From Anaerolineae bacterium (GTDB taxonomy: Bacteria > Chloroflexota > Anaerolineae > Aggregatilineales > UBA3940): DNA of 64,000 bases. The stretch covers positions 124,001 to 188,000 of the forward strand of contig JAFGOY010000033.1 in assembly GCA_016926255.1 (NCBI GenBank). Direction: 5' to 3'. Below the pieces are notes generated by a model. The model was not told where the DNA came from. It ran no database searches and saw nothing but the letters and a program-made list of their open reading frames with translations. Shown here piece after piece: positions 1 to 8,991 of the stretch; position 1 is the first letter of the stretch, and every line of letters begins with the position of its first letter. The position numbers were made by a program, and so were the translations under genes.

Positions 1-98
1 GCTGACTTGCCTTCTGGGTAAACTGTGTTAAAACAGAAAAACGACCCGTCCGAGAAGAGCGTTTGCCGGTGCCAACCGATCAGTAGGAGTGGGAGCAC

Positions 99-1250
99 AT
101 GTCTGATGAAGATTTGCTGCTGGTAATGCCGATCAAAAGTGACGGCCTTCAGGTCATGAGTGGGCCGGGAACACAGCATGCCGTTATGACAACCGTCTAT
201 ATTGGCGACAATCTGGTTGTCATCGAGCCGAAGGACAAGGCGCTGGGTAAAATCGGGCGGCAGGATCTGTGGATAGAAATCCGCACGCGGGATGGCGTTT
301 CAGGTTTCATCAATGCGCAGTTCGTGCAGAAGGTCACCACTGCCCCGGCTGGCACCGAGCCAGAATACACGCCAATCGAAGAACCGATCACCTACATGAC
401 GTCACCGGTCGGCCATGCACTGGCCGGAATTCACGGCCCCGCCGATCCCGATGCCTGGGCCTGGGATGGGACGGCCTTCAGCATTGTCCGTGATTCGCGG
501 ATGGAAGCGGTCAAGCTGATGGGCGGCGGGGACGTGGGGGCCAATATCGTCAATCCCCTGCGTTCACTCGGCGTGAGGTTCATCCTGGCCCGGCTCTACG
601 CCAAGTTCCACGAAAACCGAACGGTTGAGAGTTTCGTCGATGAAGTGCTTCGCTCTGTCAGCCAGCTTTACGGAGCCGGAGTTCGTTACTTCGAAGTCCA
701 CAACGAGCCGAACATCCGCCAGGACGAAGGGATGTGGATCGCCTGGCAGAATGGCCGCGAGTTCGGCGATTTCTTCGTCAAGGCCCGCGTCCAGCTCAAG
801 CGCCACTTCCCCGACGCCCTGTTCGGTTGGCCCGGTGTTTCCGATGGGCCGGATGCCTCTTACCCGGATGGCACCCCGGTTCGCTATGAAGGCGCGCGTT
901 TCAGAAAAGAAGCCGACTTCGCCATGCAGAAAGCCGATTTTATCTGCATGCACACCTACTGGGGGCACTTCGGCCTGACCTATCAGGATTCGCTGAACGA
1001 TGTCAAGCGCTACGCCGATCAGTTCCCCGACAAGGAAATCTTCGTCACCGAGTTCAGCAACAACAATCCTGATGTCGACAAAGCTGACAAAGGCCGCGAG
1101 TACATCAAGTTTTACACGCAGGCTAAACGACAGCTTCCGTCGAATGTCGGTGCCCTGTTCTCGTTTGTGCTCTCGTCCTCTTACGGGTACCCGCACGAAA
1201 CCTGGCGCGATAGTCCGATCCCCTGGGTGGTCGGGCAGCGTACTGGCTAA
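99..1250 (+). CDS. SH3b domain plus clan-A glycosidase-like protein
   Basis: Residues about 10-80 form a bacterial SH3 (SH3b) domain with the usual SGPG turn and a DGVSGF segment. Residues about 110-380 look like a GH39/GH5-type TIM barrel: HNEPN places a candidate acid/base at Glu203 and FVTEF a candidate nucleophile at Glu318. SH3b domains normally bind cell-wall material, and the barrel would hydrolyse a glycan, but the substrate cannot be read. There is no signal peptide, although an in-frame TAG at 84-86 closes the frame upstream. The ATG at 99 follows AGGAG (85-89). The protein may act inside the cell or leave by a non-Sec route. The following genes at 1373 and 1661 may share its cell-envelope role. 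Confidence 0.7.
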   Translation: MSDEDLLLVMPIKSDGLQVMSGPGTQHAVMTTVYIGDNLVVIEPKDKALGKIGRQDLWIEIRTRDGVSGFINAQFVQKVTTAPAGTEPEYTPIEEPITYMTSPVGHALAGIHGPADPDAWAWDGTAFSIVRDSRMEAVKLMGGGDVGANIVNPLRSLGVRFILARLYAKFHENRTVESFVDEVLRSVSQLYGAGVRYFEVHNEPNIRQDEGMWIAWQNGREFGDFFVKARVQLKRHFPDALFGWPGVSDGPDASYPDGTPVRYEGARFRKEADFAMQKADFICMHTYWGHFGLTYQDSLNDVKRYADQFPDKEIFVTEFSNNNPDVDKADKGREYIKFYTQAKRQLPSNVGALFSFVLSSSYGYPHETWRDSPIPWVVGQRTG

Positions 1251-1271
1251 ATTCTGATATTCAGATGTATG

Positions 1272-1305
1272 AAAGCGGTTCGCCGAGTGCGGGCCGCTTT
1301 TGTTG
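1272..1305 (+). terminator. stem-loop terminator after the SH3b/glycosidase gene
   Basis: Arms AAAGCGG (1272-1278) and CCGCTTT (1294-1300) pair across a 15-nt loop and are followed by a T-rich stretch, about 20 nt after the stop codon. Confidence 0.5.
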
Positions 1306-1330
1306 TCTCTTCATCGCGGCCTGCTATACT
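1303..1330 (+). promoter_or_regulatory. candidate sigma-70 promoter
   Basis: TTGTCT (1303-1308), 16-nt spacer, TATACT (1325-1330). It lies 43 nt upstream of the ATG at 1373 and just after the terminator stem, as expected for a new transcription unit. Confidence 0.4.
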
Positions 1331-1372
1331 ATGTCACTCGATAATCCTATTGAATTCGATTGTGAGTAGAAA

Positions 1373-1624
1373 ATGTCAGGTGAGGAATCGGCAAAAGATC
1401 GGAAAACCGGCTGGCTCGACAACCTGATCATCACCAAGCGCATGCTTGGCATCGCCTTGATCGCGCTGGGTATGGTGATTGTAATCGGGACGTTTGCTGT
1501 CGATCTGTTTGGAGTCGGCAAGTGGGGCGGGATCGGCCCGTCGCAGCGATTGGCGATTGCCGGGGGAGTTCTGATTGCGCTGGTTGGTGTGACACTCATC
1601 CCGCTCGGTGATCGCCCTGCCTGA
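1373..1624 (+). CDS. small membrane protein, function unknown
   Basis: An 83-residue protein with a charged N-terminus (residues 1-20) and two hydrophobic helices, about 24-45 and 56-76, separated by a Gly-rich GVGKWGGIG turn. This is the pattern of a two-pass inner-membrane protein. No family is recognised. Codon use matches the neighbours, the gene has its own candidate promoter and it lies 36 nt upstream of the glycosyltransferase-like gene, so co-transcription is likely. A structural or accessory role beside that enzyme is only an inference. Confidence 0.6.
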   Translation: MSGEESAKDRKTGWLDNLIITKRMLGIALIALGMVIVIGTFAVDLFGVGKWGGIGPSQRLAIAGGVLIALVGVTLIPLGDRPA

Positions 1625-1660
1625 CGCCCGCCGAATCAACAGAAAGTTCACTCCCAGCTT

Positions 1661-3295
1661 ATGAGTATTTCAGCCGGAAACGCGAAACCTAACCCACTCG
1701 ATCTGATCCTCCTCTGGCTTGGCCGCATCCTGATGGGCCTCGCCGTGCTTGCGCTCGTTTTCCTGTTTGTCGTCTTTGTGATTCTGGCTATCAACCTGAT
1801 CCAGTTCCCTTTTGATTACGATCAGGGCGAGGGCTTCGAGCTGTGGAACGCGGTGCTGTTCAGCCAGGGGCGCTGGATTTATACCGACAACGAGGTCTAC
1901 CCCTTTTATTCATCGCTCTACGGCCCGGTCTACCCGCTTCTGATGACTCCACTGGTCGCGCTGTTCGGCCCCCATATCGCCGTTGGCCGGGCACTGACCT
2001 TCGCCGTGACGCTGATCTGCGGTGGCGTGATCTACAGCATCGTCTATCGTGAAACCCACGACCGGTTGATGGCGGTGATCGCCGCCCTGCTGTTCTTTGC
2101 TTCGAACTTCGTCTATCAGATCGGGGCGCTGTGCCGCCAGCACATGACGATGGTGATGTTCGATCTGCTCGGTGTGGCGCTGATCGCCCGCGCCGTCGAA
2201 GAATCCGACAATCGCCGCGCTCATCGTTACATCGTCCTGTCTCTGCTCTGCCTGATGCTGGCCGGTTTCACGAAACCTCTAGCGCTGGCGGCGGTTCTGG
2301 CCGTATTCGCGTTTTTGTTCCTCCGGCGGCCAAAATGGGCGATTTTATACGGCATTGGCTTTGGGCTTGTGGTTGGCCTCGTTTTCTGGCTGCTCAACGT
2401 AGCGACCGGTGGGTACTGGGTCACCAACATGATCACCGCCAACACCAATCCCTTCGTCACTGGGCAGGCGGAACTGTTCTACCGGCAGTGGTTCAGCCTC
2501 CACCCGGTGATCACCATTTTGGGGTTCGGCTATGTGCTTTACACCATCTACCTCGATAGGATCAGCGTCTACAGCCTGTATTATCTCGCGGCGGTTGCCT
2601 TTGGAGCCTTAAGCGGCAAATGGGGGGCGGGCCTGTCATATTTCGTCGATGCGATTGTCGCCGCCTGCATTGGGACGGGAATCGGGCTGGCGGTTTTGCG
2701 CCGCTGGCTGCAATCCCGGCCTCGCAAGCGCCGACCAGATCAGCCCTGCTGGAAGTCGATCGGGCTGACTGCCTACGGAATCGTCGTCCCGATCCTGCTG
2801 CTTGTGCAGTTCCGGGCGAATCTCCATATGCCGCTCGATCTGCCCCTGACACGGCCCGTCGCCGCGCTGCTCAACATTCCCTCCGAATCGCCCAACCGCT
2901 TCCGCCAGGACTATTTCGATACGGTGGGCTATACCCAGTTGGGTCACCTGACCACCGACGCCGATATCGAGGCGGGTTACCAGATCGTCGAATGGGTGGA
3001 AAGCACCCCCGGCCCGGCCTGGACGGAGGAGGCGATGCTTTCGCTCCTTGCCGGGAAAGATGAAGTTGTCACCGATCCGTTGGTGCTCTACAATCTGTAT
3101 CAGAATGGCAACCTCGACGTGAGCGAGATGATCCGCATGATCGACGCGCAGGAATTTGGTATCGTGGTCTATCGCGCCCGCTTCTACCCGATCCCGGTCT
3201 TGCAGGCCATCGAAGAAAACTACGGGCTGGTCGACCAGATCGAGATGAACGGCTTTGTCTACGATATTCTGCTGCCCCGCACCGATGTCGACTGA
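1661..3295 (+). CDS. GT39-like (PMT/ArnT-type) membrane glycosyltransferase
   Basis: A 544-residue polytopic protein. After TM1 (residues about 15-45) comes a periplasmic loop with YDQGEGFE; Asp-Glu pairs at this site are the catalytic signature region of ArnT/PMT-type (GT-C fold) enzymes, which transfer sugars from polyprenyl-phosphate donors. About nine further hydrophobic helices follow up to residue 390, then a soluble C-terminal domain of some 150 residues. ETHDR and LCRQHM segments in the first half also suit this family. The acceptor cannot be told; lipids or extracellular protein are typical. The gene ends in a clear terminator at 3320. Confidence 0.65.
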   Translation: MSISAGNAKPNPLDLILLWLGRILMGLAVLALVFLFVVFVILAINLIQFPFDYDQGEGFELWNAVLFSQGRWIYTDNEVYPFYSSLYGPVYPLLMTPLVALFGPHIAVGRALTFAVTLICGGVIYSIVYRETHDRLMAVIAALLFFASNFVYQIGALCRQHMTMVMFDLLGVALIARAVEESDNRRAHRYIVLSLLCLMLAGFTKPLALAAVLAVFAFLFLRRPKWAILYGIGFGLVVGLVFWLLNVATGGYWVTNMITANTNPFVTGQAELFYRQWFSLHPVITILGFGYVLYTIYLDRISVYSLYYLAAVAFGALSGKWGAGLSYFVDAIVAACIGTGIGLAVLRRWLQSRPRKRRPDQPCWKSIGLTAYGIVVPILLLVQFRANLHMPLDLPLTRPVAALLNIPSESPNRFRQDYFDTVGYTQLGHLTTDADIEAGYQIVEWVESTPGPAWTEEAMLSLLAGKDEVVTDPLVLYNLYQNGNLDVSEMIRMIDAQEFGIVVYRARFYPIPVLQAIEENYGLVDQIEMNGFVYDILLPRTDVD

Positions 3296-3319
3296 TCGAT
3301 CAATCTTGTGATAAACGGC

Positions 3320-3350
3320 AAACCCCGACCATTTTGCCGGGGTTTTGTGT
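3320..3350 (+). terminator. intrinsic terminator
   Basis: AAACCCCG (3320-3327) pairs with CGGGGTTT (3338-3345) and runs into a T-rich tail, 25 nt after the stop codon of the glycosyltransferase gene and just before the convergent tRNA. Confidence 0.75.
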
Positions 3351-3355
3351 TCCTG

Positions 3356-3429
3356 TGGGCGGTACAAGACTCGAACTTGTGACCCCCTCCTTGTAAGGGA
3401 GGTGCTCTATCCAACTGAGCTAACCGCCC
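3356..3429 (-). tRNA. tRNA-Val (anticodon TAC)
   Basis: On the minus strand, acceptor arms GGGCGGT and ACCGCCC pair fully. The D-loop reads AGCTCAGTTGG and the T-arm GTTCGAGTC. The anticodon loop CTTACAA sits on a 5-bp stem, giving TAC, which reads GTA (valine). The CCA end is not encoded. The 74-nt length is normal. Confidence 0.95.
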
Positions 3430-3482
3430 GAATACGGGGGATTATAGCCACCGGGGGTAGGGAGTGTCAACTGTAGTTGATA

Positions 3483-3935
3483 TTACGGTTCAAATGGCTG
3501 CTCAAATGGATTTTCATCAGAGTCATGGAAGAACAACTGTATGTCCATGACCGAGCATTCGTAACCCATTGTGCCCTCGTTGTCGTAGGTGCCAAGTATC
3601 CGAACGGCTCTAACATACTTGTCTAAAGCAGCTTCGTACTGCTCTTCTTCTTGCAGTGATTTCGCTTTTTTATAGGGGATCATGGCAATCGACCAACGAA
3701 TTTGGCCTTCTAGGGACATTCCGACTGCTTGAATGTATTGCCGTGCTGCAAGGGAAATCGCTCCCTTTTGAAAGCTTTCCTTCGCTACTTCAGCTTTGTA
3801 GTTGACGTCAACAAAACGATCAAAGCCCTGATGTGCGAGAACTAGCAATACAGACAGGATGATCACGACCAAAGCGATTACTACTAATATCAACCATAAA
3901 CTTGGTTTATCTTGACTGCCTTGTTTGGTCGTCAT
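3483..3935 (-). CDS. single-pass membrane protein, function unknown
   Basis: A 150-residue protein. One strongly hydrophobic helix covers residues about 13-35, followed by a soluble, helical domain rich in Gln, Glu and Ala with TPR-like spacing (AARQYIQAV, YEAALDKYVRAV). The acidic C-terminus ends in two near-repeats, ENPFEQPFE. It starts 9 nt after the dcd stop codon and is probably its operon partner. Base composition is more AT-rich than the neighbours, which could mean later arrival. No family is recognised. Confidence 0.6.
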   Translation of the reverse strand: MTTKQGSQDKPSLWLILVVIALVVIILSVLLVLAHQGFDRFVDVNYKAEVAKESFQKGAISLAARQYIQAVGMSLEGQIRWSIAMIPYKKAKSLQEEEQYEAALDKYVRAVRILGTYDNEGTMGYECSVMDIQLFFHDSDENPFEQPFEP

Positions 3936-3944
3936 ATCCGCTTC

Positions 3945-4499
3945 TTAGATGCGGGGCAGCACAACGCCCTTCTGATCCTGGTACTTGCCATCCCGATCCG
4001 CGTAACTCGTCAGGCATTCCTCGTCACCTTCGAAGAACAAGACCTGTGCGATCCCCTCGTTCGCATAGACTTTCGCCGGGAGCGGAGTCACGTTGCTGAT
4101 CTCCAGTGTGATGATCCCCTCCCAACCGGCTTCGAGCACCGTCGTAGGAATCAATACGCCCGCCCGGATGTAAGTCGATTTGCACAGCACGATCCCGCTG
4201 ACGTTGCGCGGCATCCTGACCCGTTCCACCGACCGGGCCAGTACGAAAGAGTTCGGCGGGATGACACATATATCGCCTGTATAGTCGACGTAGGCGCTCG
4301 GATCGAAGTTTTTCGGATCGACGATGGTCGAGTGGACATTCGTAAAGACCTTGAACTCGTTCGCCACGCGGATATCGTAGCCGTAGGACGACAATCCATA
4401 CGAGATCACGCCGTTGCGTGTCTGCCCCTCGACGAACGGCTCAAGCAAGCCGTGATTCTGCGCCATCTCTTTGATCCAGGTATCAGCTTTCAGCCCCAT
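3945..4499 (-). CDS. dcd: dCTP deaminase
   Basis: Dcd deaminates dCTP to dUTP, feeding dTMP synthesis; some family members also dephosphorylate to dUMP. At 184 residues the length is normal. Recognisable segments are the Dcd start (residues 1-15), SYDIR-like [23 protein letters not shown], the catalytic-region [16 protein letters not shown] with the conserved Glu that activates water, and the C-terminal [13 protein letters not shown]. Trimer-forming C-terminal residues are present. It follows argS by 35 nt on the same strand. Whether it is mono- or bifunctional cannot be decided here. Confidence 0.92.
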   Translation of the reverse strand: MGLKADTWIKEMAQNHGLLEPFVEGQTRNGVISYGLSSYGYDIRVANEFKVFTNVHSTIVDPKNFDPSAYVDYTGDICVIPPNSFVLARSVERVRMPRNVSGIVLCKSTYIRAGVLIPTTVLEAGWEGIITLEISNVTPLPAKVYANEGIAQVLFFEGDEECLTSYADRDGKYQDQKGVVLPRI

Positions 4500-4534
4500 A
4501 AGGTGGTTTCTCCGGTTTGTTGTTGAAGGTATGT

Positions 4535-6262
4535 CTACATCTGATCGGGGGCGCTCATTCCCATCAGTTCGAGCGTCCGCCTGATCACGATCCGCGCCGC
4601 CGCGTATAGCTTCAGGCGGGCTTTTGCCAGGTCTTCCGGTACGTCGCTGTACAGCGCCCGGATTTCTTCGTAGATCGGGTGGAACGTCCTTGCCAGTTCC
4701 TCGTGTGCCCAGAACGCGATCTTGTGTGGGGCCAGTTCGTCAACTGCCAGATCGATGATCTCCGGCAGTTCGAGCAGCTTGCGGATTAGCGCCAATTCAC
4801 GTGGATCGGCGAGCAGGCTGACATCCCCATCGTCGGCGAAGACGCCTCGTTCGGCGGCTACCCGCTCGATACTCGCACAGCGCACGTGTGCGTTCTGGAT
4901 ATAATAGACCGGGTTTTCGTTTGACTGCTTGCGTGCCAGTTCCAGGTCGAAATCCATGTGACTTTCCGGGCTGCGGGCCAGCATGAAATAGCGCACCGCG
5001 TTCGGGCCGACGTCGTTGACCAACTCGTCGAGCGTCACGAACTCGCCCTTGCGGGTGCTCATTCGCACCGTCTTGCCACCTTCGGTGATCGTCACAAATT
5101 GGTGCAGCGGCACTTTGATCTTGCTGGAGTCGTACCCCAGCGCCCCGACCATCGCCGCGACGTCTTTCGCTTCCTCGATATGATCCGTTCCCAGGATGTT
5201 GATCAACAGGTCGAACCCACGATCCAGTTTGTTGATGTGGTAGGCTGTATCGGGTAGCCGGTAGGTCGGCTCCCCGGTCGATTTGACGACCACGCAGTCC
5301 TTTTTTACGTCGCGTAACTGCCGCATTCTGATCCATGTGGCCGGTTCGCCCTGCGTCGCATCGAGTTCTTCCTGGTCAGGCCGTTCGTCCAGGTCTTCAT
5401 CCTGTTCGGGGTGAAGCGCCTCGTAGATCAGCCCCTTCTCGCGCAGCGCGTCGAGCGTTTCCCACACCGATCCGTCGTCGTAGAGCGAGTTCTCGTTGAA
5501 GAACACGTCGAACTCGATCCCGATCCGCTTCAACGAGGCTTTGATCATCACGAAGATCGACGCTTCTGCATAATCCTTGAAGGTTTCCCAGTCGGCGTCG
5601 GCCAGTGAATTGCCCTGCTCCTCGATCAGTTGATCGGCGATGTCGTAGAGATAATCGCCCTGGTAGCCGTCTTCGGGGAAGTCGCTTTCCTGTCCGAGCC
5701 GTTCCAGGTAGCGCGCCTTGAGGCTTTCGCCCAGCAGCCGCATCTGCTTACCGGCGTTGTTGAAGTAATATTCCATCTCCACGTCGTAGCCCATCGCCCG
5801 GTGGAGCCGTGCCAGCGTGTCGCCCATCACGCCGCCGCGCACCCGCCCGACGGTGATCGGCCCGGTCGGATTGGCGCTGACGCATTCCACCTGCAGCCGC
5901 TTCCCAGCGTAATCGTCCATCTTTGCGAAGTCGCTGCCAGCGGCGAGAATCTCTTCGACCTGCTGTTGGAGCCAGTGATCGGCCAGCCGGAAGTTGATGA
6001 ATCCACTGGTGCGTTCAATCGCTCTGAGGTAATCTGTATCTGGGAAATGGTTGATGATCATCTCGGCGATGGTGTCTGGCTTCATCCGCGCCAGCCGTGC
6101 AAGCTGCATCGCGGCGGGGGTGGCATAATCGCCATGATCGGCCTGCTTGGGCCGGTTGATCGAGATCTCCGGTATCTCGAATGCAGGCAGATCGCCCGCA
6201 CTCTGAGCGGTCTCTATCGCTTTTGATGTTTCAATCTTCAAGGCTTGTGATATTCGGATCAC
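4535..6262 (-). CDS. argS: arginyl-tRNA synthetase with an altered HIGH motif
   Basis: A class I synthetase charging tRNA-Arg, 575 residues. The ArgS N-terminal domain (residues about 1-100, with HGDYAT) is followed by the catalytic domain starting VSANPTGP, the KMSKS-equivalent loop [13 protein letters not shown], and a C-terminal DALR anticodon-binding helix bundle. The HIGH position, normally HVGH after NPTGP-x, reads TVGR (residues 137-140), so both histidines are missing. The DNA there is unambiguous and in frame. The start is a GTG preceded by GAGGAGA. It leads an operon with dcd. The identity is secure; only activity is in question. Confidence 0.93.
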   Translation of the reverse strand: MIRISQALKIETSKAIETAQSAGDLPAFEIPEISINRPKQADHGDYATPAAMQLARLARMKPDTIAEMIINHFPDTDYLRAIERTSGFINFRLADHWLQQQVEEILAAGSDFAKMDDYAGKRLQVECVSANPTGPITVGRVRGGVMGDTLARLHRAMGYDVEMEYYFNNAGKQMRLLGESLKARYLERLGQESDFPEDGYQGDYLYDIADQLIEEQGNSLADADWETFKDYAEASIFVMIKASLKRIGIEFDVFFNENSLYDDGSVWETLDALREKGLIYEALHPEQDEDLDERPDQEELDATQGEPATWIRMRQLRDVKKDCVVVKSTGEPTYRLPDTAYHINKLDRGFDLLINILGTDHIEEAKDVAAMVGALGYDSSKIKVPLHQFVTITEGGKTVRMSTRKGEFVTLDELVNDVGPNAVRYFMLARSPESHMDFDLELARKQSNENPVYYIQNAHVRCASIERVAAERGVFADDGDVSLLADPRELALIRKLLELPEIIDLAVDELAPHKIAFWAHEELARTFHPIYEEIRALYSDVPEDLAKARLKLYAAARIVIRRTLELMGMSAPDQM

Positions 6263-6323
6263 ACTTTTCTCCTCGTCCTGTTTCGCGGGGCCATTGTATC
6301 ACGCGGTGATGCCCGCACCAATT

Positions 6324-7094
6324 TTAAGCCTGACGCAGCACCACGTGATTCTTCAACACGCCAATTCCCTCGACCTCGACTTCGACCTCATCGCCGGGGG
6401 TGATCCGCCCCACGCCTTCGGGTGTGCCGGTCATGATGATATCGCCCGGTTCGAGCGTCATCACCCGTGACAGGTGGGCGATCAAATGTGGCACGTCGAA
6501 GACCATGTTGGCCGTGCTTGCGCTCTGCTTGACCTCGCCGTTCAATCGCAGCGAAACCACCACGTCGAACGGGTCGAGATCGGTGTTGATCCACGGCCCT
6601 AACGGGCAAAAGGTGTCGAAGCCTTTGGCCCGCGTCCACTGCCCGTCAGCTTTCTGATAATCCCGCTCGGTCACGTCGTTGGCGCAGGTATAGCCCAGTA
6701 CATGGTCGAGCGCGTTTTCCACCTTGACGAATCGACCCCGCCGTCCGATCACGACCACCAGTTCCGCCTCATAATCGACGCGCCCCATTTCCGGCAGAAT
6801 CTCGATCTCGTCGCCGGGATTGATCACCGCACTGGGCGGCTTCATGAATACCAGTGGCTCCGCCGGGACATCTCCGCCAAACTCGGCGGCATGGGCGGCG
6901 TAGTTCTTTCCGATTGCCAGTATCTTCCCCGGCATGACCGGCGCCAGCAGCCTGACCTCGTCAAGCGTCCCGATCAATTCACCCTGCCGGGCGGATTGGG
7001 GATCGAATGGATCGCCGATGTATTCAAACACCTTTTCATCGGTGACGATACCGTATCCGGCTTCCTGCTCACTTTCATAGCGGGCGATCAACAT
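6324..7094 (-). CDS. fumarylacetoacetate hydrolase (FAH) family protein
   Basis: A 256-residue cytosolic enzyme of the FAH fold, whose members hydrolyse or isomerise acyl-pyruvates and related 2-keto acids in catabolic pathways. The FAH core begins near residue 57 (ILAIGKNYAAHAAEFG). Metal-binding acidic residues are seen in MGRVDYEAELVVVIG and in the NDVTERDYQ segment, and the family ending IIMTGTPEGVG is present. The ATG follows AGGAGAG. The gene stands alone between argS and a methyltransferase, so context does not reveal the substrate. 5-oxopent-3-ene-1,2,5-tricarboxylate decarboxylase and acylpyruvase are the usual annotations. Confidence 0.88.
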   Translation of the reverse strand: MLIARYESEQEAGYGIVTDEKVFEYIGDPFDPQSARQGELIGTLDEVRLLAPVMPGKILAIGKNYAAHAAEFGGDVPAEPLVFMKPPSAVINPGDEIEILPEMGRVDYEAELVVVIGRRGRFVKVENALDHVLGYTCANDVTERDYQKADGQWTRAKGFDTFCPLGPWINTDLDPFDVVVSLRLNGEVKQSASTANMVFDVPHLIAHLSRVMTLEPGDIIMTGTPEGVGRITPGDEVEVEVEGIGVLKNHVVLRQA

Positions 7095-7141
7095 ATGAAT
7101 CTCTCCTGATGATTAATCGAAGCAAAATGTCTCTTTGCGTT

Positions 7142-7996
7142 TTAGCGTGTTTTTACCCTGTGCATGTCGATGATACCATCTGAAACGGCGTAGATTGCGC
7201 CGCAGGCGTCGCAAATGAGTTCTTTGGGTGATTTATCCCACCCAATCGATTCGCACGCTGGGCAGGCCAGCACCTCTTCAAGATGCGATGCCGCTGGTTC
7301 GGCATACCCCTCGCGGATTCCCCACACGAGATCGTATTCCACCTGCCACGAAAGGATATTGATATTGACGATACCCAACTCCGTCAGCAGTGCTTCGAAT
7401 GCCTCCTTCGAATGAGTTTTCCCTGGCATCGCGGCGGCGTTCCATCCTCGCCTGCGCGTTGTGATCAGGCAGCCGCCCGGCCTGAGAACACGAATCGTTT
7501 CGGCTAACTGCGCTTCCGGATCGGGGGTGAATTCCAGCATCTCCAGGCAGCAGACGGCGTCGAAAACACCGTCGGGGAATGGGAGGCTGATCGCGTTCCG
7601 CCAGATCAGGTTGATTCGATCCCGGTAGGGTTCCACTTTCTCGCTGGCGAAGGTCAGCATCCGCCGCGAATCATCCAGCCCCACGATCCGGCCCTGGAAT
7701 ACCGGTTGTTCGAACAGCGTGATCGGCAGCCGGGCAGTTCCGGTCGCAACATCCAGGACGAGTGCTGTCGATTGCGTACTCAGTATCGCGCTCAACGGCT
7801 CGCCGAGGAAAACCTGTTCCGCTTCAGGGCTGAACTGCTTGATCGAATCGTATTCATGTGCCGTGATGTCATACAACCAAGTGACCATCCACTGTCCCAG
7901 GTATGCCCCTTCGGTAATGACGAGGTGGTAGATACCCAGTGCTGCCACTGCCGCGATAATCGTAATGATCAGGCCGATCCAACCAATTGTGTTCAT
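7142..7996 (-). CDS. membrane-anchored SAM methyltransferase with zinc-ribbon tail
   Basis: Three parts are visible in 284 residues: an N-terminal membrane helix (about 5-28); a class I methyltransferase domain (about 70-190) with SAM-binding motif I VLDVATGTARLP, motif II acidic VGLDDS and a post-motif LRPGG; and a C-terminal ribbon with CPAC at about 237 and CDAC at about 259, ending in the YAVSDGIIDM pattern of Trm112-like ribbons. Trm112-like ribbons bind and stabilise methyltransferases in trans; here the ribbon is fused. The substrate is unknown; anchoring suggests a lipid or quinone-like target. It is transcribed away from the lipoprotein gene at 8199. Confidence 0.72.
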   Translation of the reverse strand: MNTIGWIGLIITIIAAVAALGIYHLVITEGAYLGQWMVTWLYDITAHEYDSIKQFSPEAEQVFLGEPLSAILSTQSTALVLDVATGTARLPITLFEQPVFQGRIVGLDDSRRMLTFASEKVEPYRDRINLIWRNAISLPFPDGVFDAVCCLEMLEFTPDPEAQLAETIRVLRPGGCLITTRRRGWNAAAMPGKTHSKEAFEALLTELGIVNINILSWQVEYDLVWGIREGYAEPAASHLEEVLACPACESIGWDKSPKELICDACGAIYAVSDGIIDMHRVKTR

Positions 7997-8125
7997 GCTG
8001 CTTCAACGGAACCTTGTTTTTACTACTCCGGTGGACAAGTGTATCGGTTGGGCTGAACATCCGCAACCGGAGTCAAAATCAGTTTCCCGAGACAGGAATG
8101 ACCGGCAGTTGACCTTGCTAAAGTA

Positions 8126-8155
8126 TTGGCGGCCTGCTCTCAACCTTGCTACAAT
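8126..8155 (+). promoter_or_regulatory. candidate sigma-70 promoter for the lipoprotein gene
   Basis: TTGGCG (8126-8131), 18-nt spacer, TACAAT (8150-8155), 44 nt upstream of the chosen ATG. Confidence 0.4.
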
Positions 8156-8198
8156 CCCTCCGCCTTGAATGATGAGGCAGAATGGAGAAAGTTCATCT

Positions 8199-8939
8199 AT
8201 GAGAACCTGGTCACGTTGGATTTTGCTGCTAATCGGCGTCATGTTGATCGCTTTGTTATCGGCATGCGGTGGGAGGGAGCCATCCACCCCATTACCAACT
8301 CAGACGCCAATCTACGTTGTCGTTACCGACACGCCTGTCATCACCTCCTCAGAATCAGAGGAAGAGAGTGATCCCGAAGAAGCAGGAAATCTATCCACCT
8401 CGGAACCGCAGCCATCCGAGATCGTCGATCTCCCGGCCCCGTTTATGTGCAAGGCCGAAGTTGTTGAGCAGACCTACGAGAATGGTTTTATGTTCTGGAT
8501 CGGTGCGTCGACCGACGAACGCTGCACGACCAACCACACTTACGAACCCGGCTCAGGTGAAATCTGGGTGGTCGTCTTTGATGAAGACTCGAACGTCGGG
8601 GATTGGTTGATCTTTGTCGATGATTGGGACGAAGATACCGACATCGAATTCGATCCGGATTTAGAGCCGCCTGATGACGATCTCATTCAGCCGACGCGCG
8701 GCTTTGGGAAAGTCTGGCGTGAAGGGTTGACCGAAGATCGTCAGGAGGAACTCGGCTGGGCCAATGCCCCTGAATTCCAGTTTTCGACGACGTACCGCTA
8801 CGATCCCGGTGGGTATCTGGATGAGGATGGCGAATTTGTGTCCCGCCCCGGCGTTCACCGGATTGAAGCGCTGGGTGGCGAGCAGTTCTTCTTCGACGAG
8901 ATCAGCCAGATGGTGTTCTATATCCCGCCTGAAGAATAA
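8199..8939 (+). CDS. predicted lipoprotein, function unknown
   Basis: The start at 8199 is chosen over the in-frame ATG at 8169 because GGAGAAAG lies just upstream and the resulting protein begins with a classical lipoprotein signal: Arg, a hydrophobic helix, then the lipobox LLSACGG. After the lipidated Cys comes a Thr/Pro/Ser/Glu-rich linker of about 50 residues, then a roughly 170-residue acidic domain with one Cys pair (FMCKAEV and ERCTTNH) that could form a disulfide outside the membrane. No family is recognised. It is monocistronic, with its own candidate promoter and terminator. Confidence 0.72.
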   Translation: MRTWSRWILLLIGVMLIALLSACGGREPSTPLPTQTPIYVVVTDTPVITSSESEEESDPEEAGNLSTSEPQPSEIVDLPAPFMCKAEVVEQTYENGFMFWIGASTDERCTTNHTYEPGSGEIWVVVFDEDSNVGDWLIFVDDWDEDTDIEFDPDLEPPDDDLIQPTRGFGKVWREGLTEDRQEELGWANAPEFQFSTTYRYDPGGYLDEDGEFVSRPGVHRIEALGGEQFFFDEISQMVFYIPPEE

Positions 8940-8958
8940 TCACTTCGATAGACAGCGT

Positions 8959-8989
8959 AAAACCCCAGGTTGAAAAGCCTGGGGTTTTT
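8959..8989. terminator. bidirectional terminator
   Basis: AAAACCCCAGG (8959-8969) and CCTGGGGTTTT (8978-8988) form a strong stem with A/T tails on both sides. It sits between the convergent lipoprotein and AMMECR1 genes and can serve both; the AMMECR1 stop codon directly abuts it. Confidence 0.8.
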
Positions 8990-8991
8990 GT

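Noticed and set aside
564-1196. Long open frame on the minus strand opposite the first gene
   Set aside because: It runs opposite the SH3b/glycosidase gene with reverse-complement codon bias, has no ribosome site and no recognisable domain.
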